A stretch of DNA of 53,587 nucleotides. It comes from CAZXYS01 sp964645005 (GTDB lineage: Bacteria; Bacteroidota; Ignavibacteria; Kapaibacteriales; UBA2268). Of this stretch, positions 42,844-52,020 are shown piece after piece. Location of the stretch: positions 1 to 53,587 of the forward strand of contig CAZXYS010000029.1 in NCBI GenBank assembly GCA_964645005.1, read 5' to 3'. Every line of letters begins with the position of its first letter. The first letter of the stretch is position 1. The translations under genes and the position numbers were made by a program. Under the pieces are notes generated by a model. It searched no databases and had not been told where the DNA came from. It saw only the letters and a program-made list of their open reading frames with translations.

Positions 42844-44406
42844 TTAACTTAACTGTTGCTCAATCGATTTTTTGATCGATTGGCGTCTGCGCCACCGCAA
42901 TAAACCAAAAATGATCACAATTATCGGAGGAACAAACATATTCCCGTATTTGATCATCTTCTTTGTACCGCTTTCAACTTCTTCAAGAGGCGGCACTGAT
43001 ACATTTTTAGAGCGAATCTGTATCAGACCGGAGTCGTCAGATAAATAATCAACAATATTGGCAAAGAAAGTCAAATTCTCTCTGGCTCTCTGAGTTATCT
43101 GATCTAACATAAAATATCCTGTTCCTACAACAAGTATTCTTGTCTCAGGACTTTGCGTTGCCTCCGGAGCCGGCTTCTTCCCTTTATAGAAACTGGTGAA
43201 GTTACCTCCATAAACCGCAGCAACGGGTATATACTTCTCTGGGAAATCGGCATTTGTCCACTCATAAAAAGGCTGAACAAATACTCTCCCTGTTTTTCTT
43301 CCACTCTTTTCAGAAGAAGTTGCAAGCACTTCGACATCGATATTTCTTTGAGATGCAAGCGAAGTATCTATCGAACTTGGGAACTGGAGAATAACGTTGT
43401 TCAATCTGTTAACCACAACATGTTCCTCGTTCAATTCACTGATCTGTGGTATATAGGGGAACTGCACCTGATTTGAAATGTTGAATTGACCCTGCTGGCG
43501 CTGCACCATTATGTTGATACACTGTGCATCAATAACCGCATCCTTATTCACTTTGATACCATAATGAGCCAGCATATCATTGAAATCAAGGTCCACAAAC
43601 TGCCCCTGAGGATTGCTCAATGTTGGATCTATCTTAAGTCTCCCGTTAAGCAGGGCAATTCTTCCGCCTTTCATTAAATACTGATCAATTTTATATTTAG
43701 CGTCTTTTGAGAATGGTCTTTCAGGATTAATTATCAAAAGTGTTTTTATTCTCGGAGGTATCGGTCCTCCGGCACTCAAATCAACAGAATCAACCATGTA
43801 TTGCTCTCTAAGCTGATTCAGAGCAAGACTCATCTCACTTGCTTTAACCTCACCGTGTCCGGTTGTATAAGCGACAACCTTCTTATCATCCTCCGTCAAT
43901 TTCTTGATAGCGCTGGATATATCATATTCAAGGGTGGAAAGGTCTTTAATAACAGGTATCACTTCCTGCTTATCCTCATATTGAATTGTCACTCCCATGA
44001 AAGCACGCTTCACCTCCACCTTGTCTTCCTCGACAACCTGTATATCAACCGGTTGAATGCCTTTTCTTCTGAGCTGCTGTTTATCTTCCTCTTCTTCGGG
44101 ACTTATGAACTCATAGCGGATATTTTTTCCTGCATAAGCCCTGTATTCGTCCAGCATGTCTTTTAGCATTCGCCTGTTATTATTGTACGGTGCCGGAAGT
44201 TCTTCCGTAAAATATGCCTTTACAGTAACAATATCGTCTAAATCGGCAACCATTTCTTTACTCGCATCAGAAAGCGTGTATATATTGTTCTCAGTAAGGT
44301 CAACCCTGGAAAATATCCTTATGGAGATAATGTTCAGCAGAATTAATATTCCAAGAACTATTATAACTTTATATATCGGTTGATTTAATATCGTTTTATT
44401 TTTCAT
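42844..44406 (-). CDS. GldG-like ABC transporter auxiliary protein
   Basis: This 520-residue protein has a transmembrane segment near each end (about 12-31 and 484-503). Between them is the large extracytoplasmic domain of the GldG/ABC-type uncharacterised family. It starts with the typical TENNIYTLSDASKEMVADLD and contains VVAYTTGHGEVKASEMSLAL and LLIINPERPFSKDAKYKIDQ. In gliding Bacteroidota, GldG works with GldA and GldF in an ABC complex; non-gliding relatives carry the same set. The start codon is one base past the permease stop, indicating translational coupling. Function outside gliding is unresolved. Confidence 0.9.
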   Translation of the reverse strand: MKNKTILNQPIYKVIIVLGILILLNIISIRIFSRVDLTENNIYTLSDASKEMVADLDDIVTVKAYFTEELPAPYNNNRRMLKDMLDEYRAYAGKNIRYEFISPEEEEDKQQLRRKGIQPVDIQVVEEDKVEVKRAFMGVTIQYEDKQEVIPVIKDLSTLEYDISSAIKKLTEDDKKVVAYTTGHGEVKASEMSLALNQLREQYMVDSVDLSAGGPIPPRIKTLLIINPERPFSKDAKYKIDQYLMKGGRIALLNGRLKIDPTLSNPQGQFVDLDFNDMLAHYGIKVNKDAVIDAQCINIMVQRQQGQFNISNQVQFPYIPQISELNEEHVVVNRLNNVILQFPSSIDTSLASQRNIDVEVLATSSEKSGRKTGRVFVQPFYEWTNADFPEKYIPVAAVYGGNFTSFYKGKKPAPEATQSPETRILVVGTGYFMLDQITQRARENLTFFANIVDYLSDDSGLIQIRSKNVSVPPLEEVESGTKKMIKYGNMFVPPIIVIIFGLLRWRRRQSIKKSIEQQLS

Positions 44407-44407
44407 A

Positions 44408-45121
44408 TTACCATCTCCTCCTCTCTAACGAAATAATCGTCAGATAGATAATAATTCCAATAGCCGACAGAAAATAGATCACATCCCTCGTATCAATTAC
44501 GCCTCTTGCAATGTTCTGATAATGATAATCAACCCCTATGAATTCTATCGGGGTTGTTAACCACGCGGGCAGAAATAATAGCGTTTCATCCAAAATGAAA
44601 AGTATAAAAACAAATATGAAACCAAGAATGAAAGCTACGATCTGATTATTTGACAAGCTCGAAGCCAGAAGCCCTGCCGAAAGATACACCGCAGATGAAA
44701 AAAGCAAACCTAAATAAGCTCCAATTACCGGTCCATGATCCAGATCACCTAATGTGGATATTGTGAACCAGTAAAGCACCGTCGGAAGCAAAGTCACAGC
44801 TATCATCGTCCACGCGGCAAAAAATTTGCCCATTATTATATCACTGTCAGCAATCGGTTTGGTGGCTAATAATTCAAATGTACCGCTCTTCTTTTCCTCT
44901 GATAACAGGCGCATTGTAATAGCCGGTATGATAAAGAGGAAAATTAACGGAATGAGTTCAAACATAGGGCGTAGAGCAGCCGTTCCGTAGAGGAATATGT
45001 TATTAACATAGAACCAGCCGACTATCGCTAAGAAAACCACCATCAGCACGTAAGCCACGGCTGAATTAAAGTAAGAACTCATCTCTTTTTTAAAAATAAT
45101 ACCAATTTGTGAAAAGTTCAT
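44408..45121 (-). CDS. ABC-2 type permease, GldF-like
   Basis: This 237-residue integral membrane protein has about six transmembrane helices and the family opening IFKKEMSSYFNSAVAYVLM. The conserved RLLSEEKKSGTFELLATKPI cytoplasmic stretch links ABC-2 permeases to their ATPase. It follows the ATP-binding gene by 29 bases and precedes the GldG-like gene by one base. The transported substrate is unknown. Together the operon order is ATPase, permease, GldG-like, DUF4340. Confidence 0.93.
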   Translation of the reverse strand: MNFSQIGIIFKKEMSSYFNSAVAYVLMVVFLAIVGWFYVNNIFLYGTAALRPMFELIPLIFLFIIPAITMRLLSEEKKSGTFELLATKPIADSDIIMGKFFAAWTMIAVTLLPTVLYWFTISTLGDLDHGPVIGAYLGLLFSSAVYLSAGLLASSLSNNQIVAFILGFIFVFILFILDETLLFLPAWLTTPIEFIGVDYHYQNIARGVIDTRDVIYFLSAIGIIIYLTIISLERRRW

Positions 45122-45150
45122 AATGACTTCTCTTTATTTAACTTACATTT

Positions 45151-46248
45151 TTAACTTTGTGGTTTGTATTTATCATGATCATCAGTTCCTTTCTCCGGCT
45201 CTTGCTGATCCTCAGCAGGCAGTTGTGTTTCCTGCGGTTTTTCCTGCTTTGCAGCAAAAATACTCTGACTGTCAATTGCACCCGACTGCTGGAATGTTCC
45301 ACCCTGCGATTGAGTAAGCTGATGGAATACCTCTTCCAGACTCGTGCTTTTCCTTTGCATGCCAAGCATTATCCACTTGTTATCAACCACTATCCTGAAA
45401 ACATCCTCTCGCAGGTCTGTCCCTTTAGGAGAATTGATCAGGAATTTGTGCGTACCGTCATCAGAACTGACAAGCTCAACTGACTGCGCTTCAGGCAATT
45501 CATTGAATTTGGGATATATCTCCTTCATTGGATCCTCTACATCAGCTTTCAACTCCAGATCAACTATCTCACCGCCGCGGAATGACTCCGACAACTGATC
45601 GATCGTCCCGTCAGCAACAATGCCGCCGCGATTAATAATGATCACTTTGCCGCAGGTAGCCTGCACCTCTCCGAGAATATGTGTTGATAATATAACCGTC
45701 TTGGCAAGCCCCAGCCGCTTGATTAGATTCCTTATTTCAACAATCTGGTTTGGGTCAAGACCGCTGGTCGGTTCATCGAGAATAAGCAGATCCGGATTAT
45801 GGATCATTGCCTGTGCGAGCCCTACCCGCTGGCGGTATCCCTTGGACAACTCGCCAATATCTTTATGACGAACTTCTCCGATACCGCATACATCGACCAT
45901 TTCCTTCCTCCTCTGCGAAAGCTCGGGATCGCGCATTCCCTGAAGCTTAGCAGAAAAATTCAAAAATTCCAGCACATTCATATCCATATAAAGCGGATTA
46001 GTTTCCGGCAGATAGCCGATTTTCTTCCTCACTTCAAGGGAATGACCCTGGATGTTATATCCATCAACTTCTACGGTACCATTATTTGGAGGTATGAAAC
46101 AAGTAAGGACCTTCATTGTAGTTGTCTTTCCAGCGCCGTTGGGTCCGAGAAATCCTAAAATTTCCCCTGTCTCAATATCGAAGGAGATATCGTTCACTGC
46201 GCGAGTTGCGCCATAATGTTTTGATAAGTTTTTTACGGAAATACTCAT
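45151..46248 (-). CDS. ABC transporter ATP-binding protein, GldA-like
   Basis: This 365-residue ATPase has Walker A GPNGAGKTTT (35-44), signature LSKGYRQRVGLAQA, Walker B LLILDEPTSGLD and a switch His in LSTHILGEV. Residues about 215-310 form the GldA/CcmA-type C-terminal domain. The last 50 residues are a Gln/Glu/Pro-rich tail not needed for the fold and possibly disordered. It heads the four-gene operon with a GldF-like permease, a GldG-like protein and a DUF4340 protein. The gene for the cupin lies upstream behind its own terminator, so the operon promoter is in 46249-46450. Confidence 0.94.
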   Translation of the reverse strand: MSISVKNLSKHYGATRAVNDISFDIETGEILGFLGPNGAGKTTTMKVLTCFIPPNNGTVEVDGYNIQGHSLEVRKKIGYLPETNPLYMDMNVLEFLNFSAKLQGMRDPELSQRRKEMVDVCGIGEVRHKDIGELSKGYRQRVGLAQAMIHNPDLLILDEPTSGLDPNQIVEIRNLIKRLGLAKTVILSTHILGEVQATCGKVIIINRGGIVADGTIDQLSESFRGGEIVDLELKADVEDPMKEIYPKFNELPEAQSVELVSSDDGTHKFLINSPKGTDLREDVFRIVVDNKWIMLGMQRKSTSLEEVFHQLTQSQGGTFQQSGAIDSQSIFAAKQEKPQETQLPAEDQQEPEKGTDDHDKYKPQS

Positions 46249-46451
46249 AGTTTCATTCTTTATATTTCCAAAATTTTATTTTTAACAACTGTTGCAATTT
46301 TTACAAGCAACAAATATTCTTATAACAAACGAGAAGTTAAAAAATCACATAATTTTACGTTTGCGAAATTAATATATTTTACGATTAATAAAAAAATTTA
46401 TGGTTCAATGACTGCCTAAACCAATAATTTGTCCGAATTTATTTGAAATTC

Positions 46452-46483
46452 AAAAAAAACCCCTCCGAAAAAGGAGAGGTTTT
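46452..46483 (-). terminator. Terminator of the cupin gene
   Basis: On the minus strand AAACCTCTCC pairs with GGAGGGGTTT (one mismatch) around a short loop and is followed by a run of T residues, 31 bases after the cupin stop. Confidence 0.75.
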
Positions 46484-46514
46484 GCGGATTTTGCCTTCAG
46501 TCCGAATTTTGCTC

Positions 46515-46781
46515 TTAACCGAACTTGTAATGTTTTTTTACAGGTTCATGTACTTCCCAGATACATTTTAAGCCCTGAGGGAATACCACAAAATCACCTT
46601 TTCCGATAGTGATTTCTCCATCATCAGTCTTAACAGTGACTTTGCCTTCCAGGAAGTAGCATTGCTCCCGGTCATCGTAGTACCAGTCAAAAGTGGATCT
46701 TTCCTTGGTCCAAATGGGCCAGCTTATTACGCCCTTACTACGAAATTCATCCTCTGAAAGCTTCTTTACTTCAATCTTCAT
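46515..46781 (-). CDS. Small cupin protein (DUF861 / cupin_3 type)
   Basis: This 88-residue single-domain cupin has the phrases STFDWYYDDREQCYFLEGKV and IGKGDFVVFPQGLKCIWEVH, which match the EutQ/DUF861-type small cupins found across bacteria. The usual metal-binding His residues of cupin motif 1 are largely absent, so binding of a metal is doubtful. No substrate can be inferred. It is cytoplasmic. It lies 160 bases after the CoA-binding protein gene on the same strand and ends at its own terminator. Confidence 0.88.
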   Translation of the reverse strand: MKIEVKKLSEDEFRSKGVISWPIWTKERSTFDWYYDDREQCYFLEGKVTVKTDDGEITIGKGDFVVFPQGLKCIWEVHEPVKKHYKFG

Positions 46782-46941
46782 GGTTGTGCTCCCACATATC
46801 TCCGCTTTTATATGTGTTAATAAAATAATTTATTCAGGTATTGATTAATATCATCATTATTTCATACCAAATATCAACAAAATTATTTGAAATGCAAAAT
46901 ATTTTTTTAAAAATCGGAATGAAAACAAAATCTAACGCCCA

Positions 46942-47343
46942 TCAAAGTCTGTTATATTCCTTAAACATACATCTATCCTGAATAAATTCCATTCCGTTTT
47001 CTTCGGCAAGTTTTCTTGCATCTTCGTTGACTATGCCTTCTTGAAGCCATATTAAATCAATATCTCCATTTTGATTTTTTCTTTCAACAGCTTCCCGGAC
47101 AACTTCGTAAGCTTCTTCGGAAGGTCTGAAAACATTTAAAATATTAATTTCATCAGGGATATCAAGAATACTGCGATAGACTTTGCGCCCTTTTATTTCA
47201 TCTTCCTTTGGATTTATTGGAAAAATATTATACCCCCTGTCAATGAAAAATGCCGGAACCGTGTGCGCGGCTTTACTCGGATTGCCGGACATACCATAAA
47301 CAGCTACGTTTTTGTATTTATCAAAAATTTCTTTTAAATCCAT
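46942..47343 (-). CDS. CoA-binding domain protein (YccU-like)
   Basis: This 133-residue protein is a stand-alone CoA-binding Rossmann domain, as at the N-terminus of succinyl-CoA synthetase alpha. It shows VAVYGMSGNPSKAAHTVPAF, GYNIFPINPKEDEIKGRKVY and LIWLQEGIVNEDARKLAEEN. Such YccU-like proteins are widespread and of uncertain function. It is the correct length for the family and is cytoplasmic. Divergent from the glycosyltransferase group across about 240 bases. Confidence 0.93.
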   Translation of the reverse strand: MDLKEIFDKYKNVAVYGMSGNPSKAAHTVPAFFIDRGYNIFPINPKEDEIKGRKVYRSILDIPDEINILNVFRPSEEAYEVVREAVERKNQNGDIDLIWLQEGIVNEDARKLAEENGMEFIQDRCMFKEYNRL

Positions 47344-47490
47344 ATTATACTCCGTTATTATGTGACTAAATTACTGATTGATAATGTTATACGATTAAAA
47401 AGTTATAATCTTGCAGGCAAGACAAAATACAATTTAAAAAGTTCGATACAAAAATATTTATTTGAATTTAGGTTAAAAAAATCTATTTTG

Positions 47491-47498
47491 TAAATTTG
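47491..47498 (+). promoter_or_regulatory. Candidate -7 promoter element (TAAATTTG)
   Basis: An exact TAnnTTTG match in the same TTTTGTAAATTTGTA context as the elements at 7249 and 8637. It lies about 88 bases before the chosen glycosyltransferase start. The -33 TTTG is poorly placed (47461-47464, 26 bases away). Confidence 0.4.
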
Positions 47499-47585
47499 TA
47501 TTTTATTAATTAATATGAATTCGGTTTTCGCATCGAAGAATCAACAAATTATACAGTGCAATACGACCAGAAACAACAAAATGAG

Positions 47586-48719
47586 ATGATGGAATTATCC
47601 ATAGTCATGCCATGTCTTAATGAAGCTGAAACTGTTGGTGACTGTGTCCGAAAGGCAAAGAGCTTTCTGGAAAAAAATAATATCAACGGTGAAGTTGTAG
47701 TTGCAGACAATGGCAGTGATGATGGTTCAAAAGAAATAGCTTTAAAAGAAGGGGCTCGCATTGTCGATGTTCCGGAAAAGGGATATGGCGCCGCTCTTAT
47801 AGGCGGAATTTCAGAAGCTAAAGGCAAGTTTGTTATTATGGGGGATTCCGATGACAGCCATGACCTGGAGAATCTGGATCCGTTTATCGAAAAGCTCAGA
47901 GAAGGATATGAAATGATCATCGGGAATAGATTCAAAGGGGGAATCCAACCCGGAGCTATGTCTTTCATGAAAAAATATGTCGGTAATCCACTCCTATCTG
48001 GAATCGGCAGAGTTTTTTTCAATAGTAAAATCAAGGATTTTCATTGCGGATTACGCGGATTTACAAAAGAAGCCTTCGAAAACCTTGACCTGCGGGCTGC
48101 TGGAATGGAATTTGCCAGCGAGATGGTTGTTAAATCGACACTATTTAACCTGAAGATGACCGAAGTACCAACCAAAATGATGCCTTCCGGGCGCTCACGT
48201 CCCCCCCACCTGCGTACTTTTACGGATGGTTGGCGCCATTTAAGATTTTTATTATTATATTCTCCCCGTTGGCTATTTCTCTATCCCGGATTTACTTTAA
48301 TCCTTGCCGGCTTAGTATTAGGCATTTGGCTGCTTCCTGGTGCGAAATGGTCTTTGGACGTACATACTATGTTGTATGCGGCTGCGGCGTTGATAATTGG
48401 ATTTCAGCTTGTATCATTCGCAATTTTGATAAAAACTTTTGCTGTACAAGAAAAGCTTTTACCCGCTCACCCCAAATTAAACAAATTACTACAGCATGCT
48501 ACTTTGGAAAAAGGTATTCTCGTAGGCGGATTATTAGTGCTTGTTGGTATAGGCGGCTCAATTTACAGCCTTATACTTTTAGAGAGCGGTAAATTCCAGG
48601 AACTGGGCATCACCAATACAATGAGAATAGTTATTTCAGCAATAACTCTTTTGATATTCGGATTTCAAGTGATATATTCAAGCTTTTTTTATAGCATATT
48701 AAAATTAAAACTAAGATAA
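47586..48719 (+). CDS. GT2 family glycosyltransferase with C-terminal membrane domain (dolichyl-phosphate mannose synthase-like)
   Basis: I start at the ATG doublet at 47586 (MMELSIVMPCLNEAETVGDC), since the upstream GTG adds ten unlikely residues. A GT-A domain of about 220 residues follows, with LSIVMPCLNEAETV and the nucleotide-sugar/metal motif GDSDDSHDLENLD, then a FHCGLRGFTKEAFENLDL segment. Four transmembrane helices follow at the C-terminal end. The family moves a sugar from a nucleotide donor to a polyprenyl phosphate or a lipid carrier. The two downstream membrane proteins fit as users of that lipid-linked sugar. Sugar identity is unknown. Confidence 0.9.
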   Translation: MMELSIVMPCLNEAETVGDCVRKAKSFLEKNNINGEVVVADNGSDDGSKEIALKEGARIVDVPEKGYGAALIGGISEAKGKFVIMGDSDDSHDLENLDPFIEKLREGYEMIIGNRFKGGIQPGAMSFMKKYVGNPLLSGIGRVFFNSKIKDFHCGLRGFTKEAFENLDLRAAGMEFASEMVVKSTLFNLKMTEVPTKMMPSGRSRPPHLRTFTDGWRHLRFLLLYSPRWLFLYPGFTLILAGLVLGIWLLPGAKWSLDVHTMLYAAAALIIGFQLVSFAILIKTFAVQEKLLPAHPKLNKLLQHATLEKGILVGGLLVLVGIGGSIYSLILLESGKFQELGITNTMRIVISAITLLIFGFQVIYSSFFYSILKLKLR

Positions 48720-48740
48720 TTTTAGGATTTACGCAAAAGA

Positions 48741-50135
48741 ATGAGACAGAAAATAATAAACAAAGAACAGGGAATACGCTTAGATATAATTTTCCTTGTT
48801 ATTGGAACCGTATGCGGGCTTTGGTTTATATTCACAAACGCTCCATTTCATACAAACGATGAAGACAGACATTTCCTAAAAGCTTACGTATTGGCGAAAG
48901 GCAATATCATACCTGAAGTTGACAGTAATAAAGTTGGAGATGAAATACCTGCAAACCTCTATCGGGTAGTTAAAAGTTATCAGGGCATACCTTTTCATCA
49001 GGGAGTTAAGTTCGACAGAACTAAAACCGAGAGGCTCCGAGATGTAGAGTTAAATCCTGATGATAAAATGTTTTATCACGATTATCATTACAAAGGCAAT
49101 CCTTTTCCATACATTCCTGCTGCTATAGGAATAGCAATAGGCAGAATAGCAGAAGCCAGCCCGGTTTGGATTGGCTGGCTAGGGAGAATCACTTCACTAA
49201 TAGCGTATTTAACGTTAGTTTTTCTGGCTATTAGAATAGCTCCCGTATTCAAGTCGGTATTTTTTTTGTATGGACTGACGCCCATGGTGCTATATCAAGG
49301 CGCATCAGTGACTTATGATGCTGTGCACAATGCTCTGTCATTCCTTTTAGTGGCTCTATACTTAAAATATGCCATGCAAACAGAAAAAATGCAGACTAAG
49401 GACTTTATCCTCATAATTGTCATTGCCTTGATGCACAGTTATTCAAAGGATGGATATTTTCTCATCCCCTTCCTGTTCTTCATTATCCCTCCCAGAGTTG
49501 TTGGAAACTACTGGAAAATGTTGCTAATGGGAGTATTTTTTATCTTATTATACAAAATTCCTGATTGGACATGGAGACCTATAGTTTCCACTATAGAAAT
49601 AGAGAAGCCTCCTGAATTGCAAAAAGATTTTAAGACAGGCTTCAGTCAAAATCTACAGCATAACTTGTCTATGCCGATTGTATTTTTAAAAAACATAGCT
49701 GCTAACATTTTGCATTTCAGGCAGGAATGGACCGGAGGCATATTCGGCAGATTTGGTTATTCTTACACTATGCTGCCAAACGCATTCTATATCATACATG
49801 GGCTTGTACTGATGGCAGCAGTCCTGTTTGACAGCAAGTCAGAAATGGTGTTCAGGACATGGCAAAAGTTGATTATTTTCATTGTCGGATTCGGAAGCAT
49901 TTTTATAATCATTGCCGGATTTTATTTCCAATCGCCAATCGGAGCAAAAATGATATTTGGAATTCAGGGCAGGTATTTCATACCTGCAATCCCGATAATT
50001 TTGTTAGTACTCTATAATTCCCAGTTTGAAAATAGGAAATGGATGAAATGGCGCTGGCTGGCGCTTTCTGTTTATATTGCTATAGTTTTAATATATTCGA
50101 TAAACTATCTTGATAATGCATTGTACTCCAATTAA
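48741..50135 (+). CDS. Polytopic membrane protein, DUF2142-like
   Basis: This 464-residue protein has about ten transmembrane helices. After the first helix (FLVIGTVCGLWFIFTNAP) comes an extracytoplasmic loop with a TNDEDRHFLKAYVLAKG motif, close to the D-E-x-x-H-F pattern of DUF2142 membrane proteins and of GT-C glycosyltransferases, where acidic residues in the first loop are catalytic. It starts 21 bases after the glycosyltransferase and ends 11 bases before the next membrane protein, forming an operon. A role in transferring a lipid-linked sugar to a surface glycan is likely but not shown. Confidence 0.83.
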   Translation: MRQKIINKEQGIRLDIIFLVIGTVCGLWFIFTNAPFHTNDEDRHFLKAYVLAKGNIIPEVDSNKVGDEIPANLYRVVKSYQGIPFHQGVKFDRTKTERLRDVELNPDDKMFYHDYHYKGNPFPYIPAAIGIAIGRIAEASPVWIGWLGRITSLIAYLTLVFLAIRIAPVFKSVFFLYGLTPMVLYQGASVTYDAVHNALSFLLVALYLKYAMQTEKMQTKDFILIIVIALMHSYSKDGYFLIPFLFFIIPPRVVGNYWKMLLMGVFFILLYKIPDWTWRPIVSTIEIEKPPELQKDFKTGFSQNLQHNLSMPIVFLKNIAANILHFRQEWTGGIFGRFGYSYTMLPNAFYIIHGLVLMAAVLFDSKSEMVFRTWQKLIIFIVGFGSIFIIIAGFYFQSPIGAKMIFGIQGRYFIPAIPIILLVLYNSQFENRKWMKWRWLALSVYIAIVLIYSINYLDNALYSN

Positions 50136-50146
50136 AACAAAGTCGA

Positions 50147-51808
50147 ATGAAAAAATATCTTAAAACCTTGCTCCCGATTTTAATTGTCTGGATCATTATA
50201 TATGCTTGGCGCCCCTGGTTTCTGGGTTACTATGCTGACGATTGGAACTATATTTTTGTCCCTCAGGAAAAAGAGAATATAGAGAACAATATTGACCATT
50301 ATATGATTAAATTCATCAACAGACCCGTTATGGGAATAGTACACTATGCCACTACGGAAATCTTCCGGGAATCAGCGCCAGTTTACAGACATATTTACCT
50401 TATAATATTGATGCTTGTAAATGCTATTTTTATCAGGCTTTTTTTTGATTCGATATTTAAATATCTAAAGTTCAACAATGCCAGGGTCTGGAGCAATATC
50501 GGGGCGGTTTTTTGGCTTGCTTCGCCATGTTTCATAATCTGGTTTTCTTCGGCTAATAATATTTTCGCGATGTTATTTTTCTTATTGAGCGGTATAGTTT
50601 TCTTCAATGGCTTAAATAGAGGAAAAATACCGATAATACTGCCTCCAATTCTATTTATTATAAGCTGTCTCGCCTATGAGAGCTTTTATTTACAATTTTT
50701 TGTGCTTTTCTTATTTGGCTATGCGGGCGGCTTACACAAAAAATTTGGATGGAAAAAGATTGTAATAAGTCTTGTTATATTCTTTTTAGCTCAAGCGATT
50801 GCTATAGGTTGGAACAGAGTTAGCGCCATTGTTTTTGAAAATGCATGCATTAATAAACCTTTCAATCCGTATTTCATTCAAACTTTTTTAGCAAATATTT
50901 TCTTTTTACCTTACGCACTATTTAAGAGCTGCAGCGAAATTTGGTATTTAGTAACTCCGTTTTTCGGCGCTACACTCGGATTGACAATTTATTATATTTT
51001 CAAAAATAAATTTAATATTCTTAAGAATGACAAAATAATTTTCTGGATTTTTGTCAGCGTTATTGCGGCAATTCTCATTACGCTATTTATTTATTCCGGT
51101 GCCGGTTATATAATCTGGGGGATGGGAATGCGCAGCAGGACTACTATGACTATCAGTCTATGGCTCGCATTTGCTTTTTCTTTCGTTTTCTTTTTTTTAG
51201 TCGAAAAAACTACCTTAAGCAACGCTCTGACAAATTTCCTGATAATCGCATGTATAATAACTCTGGGCATAGCGAGCTATTTCAGGATTATGGACTGGCA
51301 TCACTCTTGGGAAACTCAGAAAAAAGTTATATCTGAAGTACCATTCGATAAGATCTATCAAACCGATGAAAACGCTATGATACTCGTCGACGCCCCTTAT
51401 CATCACAATTGGGTTAGCATTATCAAAACGCCATGGGACGTGAATATGCAGTTGAAAGCAGGCGGGCTATTCGTTGACAATGTTGATATTAATGATGTCA
51501 GAAAAAATATCGGCAAGAGAAAATTTCAGATAGTTCGAAATTATAAGGACCCCATCAGCGGCAATAAATGGGTAAATATATGGACTGGAAGCAAGCTTAT
51601 ACAAAAATACCGAAATGTTAAAGATGATCCTGTCAGAAACAAATTCCTGCCTAAAAGAGTTTTTCATCCATCGGAATTATGGATATGGAAATATGAAACC
51701 AATGAATTCTATCAGGTTACAGAACCTCAAACTATGATCTTTAAAAATTATGATGTTTATTTTAAATGTCTTACTGATTTTTATTATTCATTCAAAGAAA
51801 AAATTTAA
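50147..51808 (+). CDS. Polytopic membrane protein, GT-C-like
   Basis: This 553-residue protein has roughly eleven transmembrane helices and a C-terminal soluble part of about 150 residues (about 400-553). The first loop contains WFLGYYADDWNYIFVPQEKE; paired Asp residues at this place are the GT-C hallmark. The C-terminal region has no recognised domain. It is last in the three-gene operon with a GT2 enzyme and a DUF2142-like protein. Codon use is very AT-rich compared with the metabolic genes, which may reflect membrane composition or transfer. Function as a glycosyl transferase is inferred. Confidence 0.75.
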   Translation: MKKYLKTLLPILIVWIIIYAWRPWFLGYYADDWNYIFVPQEKENIENNIDHYMIKFINRPVMGIVHYATTEIFRESAPVYRHIYLIILMLVNAIFIRLFFDSIFKYLKFNNARVWSNIGAVFWLASPCFIIWFSSANNIFAMLFFLLSGIVFFNGLNRGKIPIILPPILFIISCLAYESFYLQFFVLFLFGYAGGLHKKFGWKKIVISLVIFFLAQAIAIGWNRVSAIVFENACINKPFNPYFIQTFLANIFFLPYALFKSCSEIWYLVTPFFGATLGLTIYYIFKNKFNILKNDKIIFWIFVSVIAAILITLFIYSGAGYIIWGMGMRSRTTMTISLWLAFAFSFVFFFLVEKTTLSNALTNFLIIACIITLGIASYFRIMDWHHSWETQKKVISEVPFDKIYQTDENAMILVDAPYHHNWVSIIKTPWDVNMQLKAGGLFVDNVDINDVRKNIGKRKFQIVRNYKDPISGNKWVNIWTGSKLIQKYRNVKDDPVRNKFLPKRVFHPSELWIWKYETNEFYQVTEPQTMIFKNYDVYFKCLTDFYYSFKEKI

Positions 51809-51944
51809 TACAGTAATCGCCGAGAAATTTGAAAAGCAATAAATTAATACTTCATAAAAGGTAATAAATAGATTGGGATATATTATTTTGGCTCCGGCTT
51901 CAGTTTTACATTATACATTTATTGTGAATTAATCCATATTTTTC

Positions 51945-52020
51945 ATTAGATCATTCTTTCATTAGCATAAATAATTTAACCCTAACAAATTAACCACCTT
52001 CTTTTCCCCTCCTTAGTAAT
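51945..52020. repeat. Inverted fragment of composite repeat at the left side of the insertion sequence
   Basis: Reads as the reverse complement of the start of copy A (9640-9700): TTCATTAGCATAAATAATTT, then AACCCTAACAAATTAACCAC and the palindrome arm CCCCTCCTTAGTA. It is cut within the palindrome loop by the insertion sequence. Confidence 0.65.

Noticed and set aside
47556..47585. GTG start for the glycosyltransferase
   Set aside because: It would add ten polar residues (QYDQKQQNE) before the conserved GT2 opening; the ATG doublet at 47586 fits better.
47549..48034. Minus-strand frame of 161 codons
   Set aside because: Antisense to the GT2 glycosyltransferase catalytic domain; Ser/Pro-rich peptide typical of a shadow frame.
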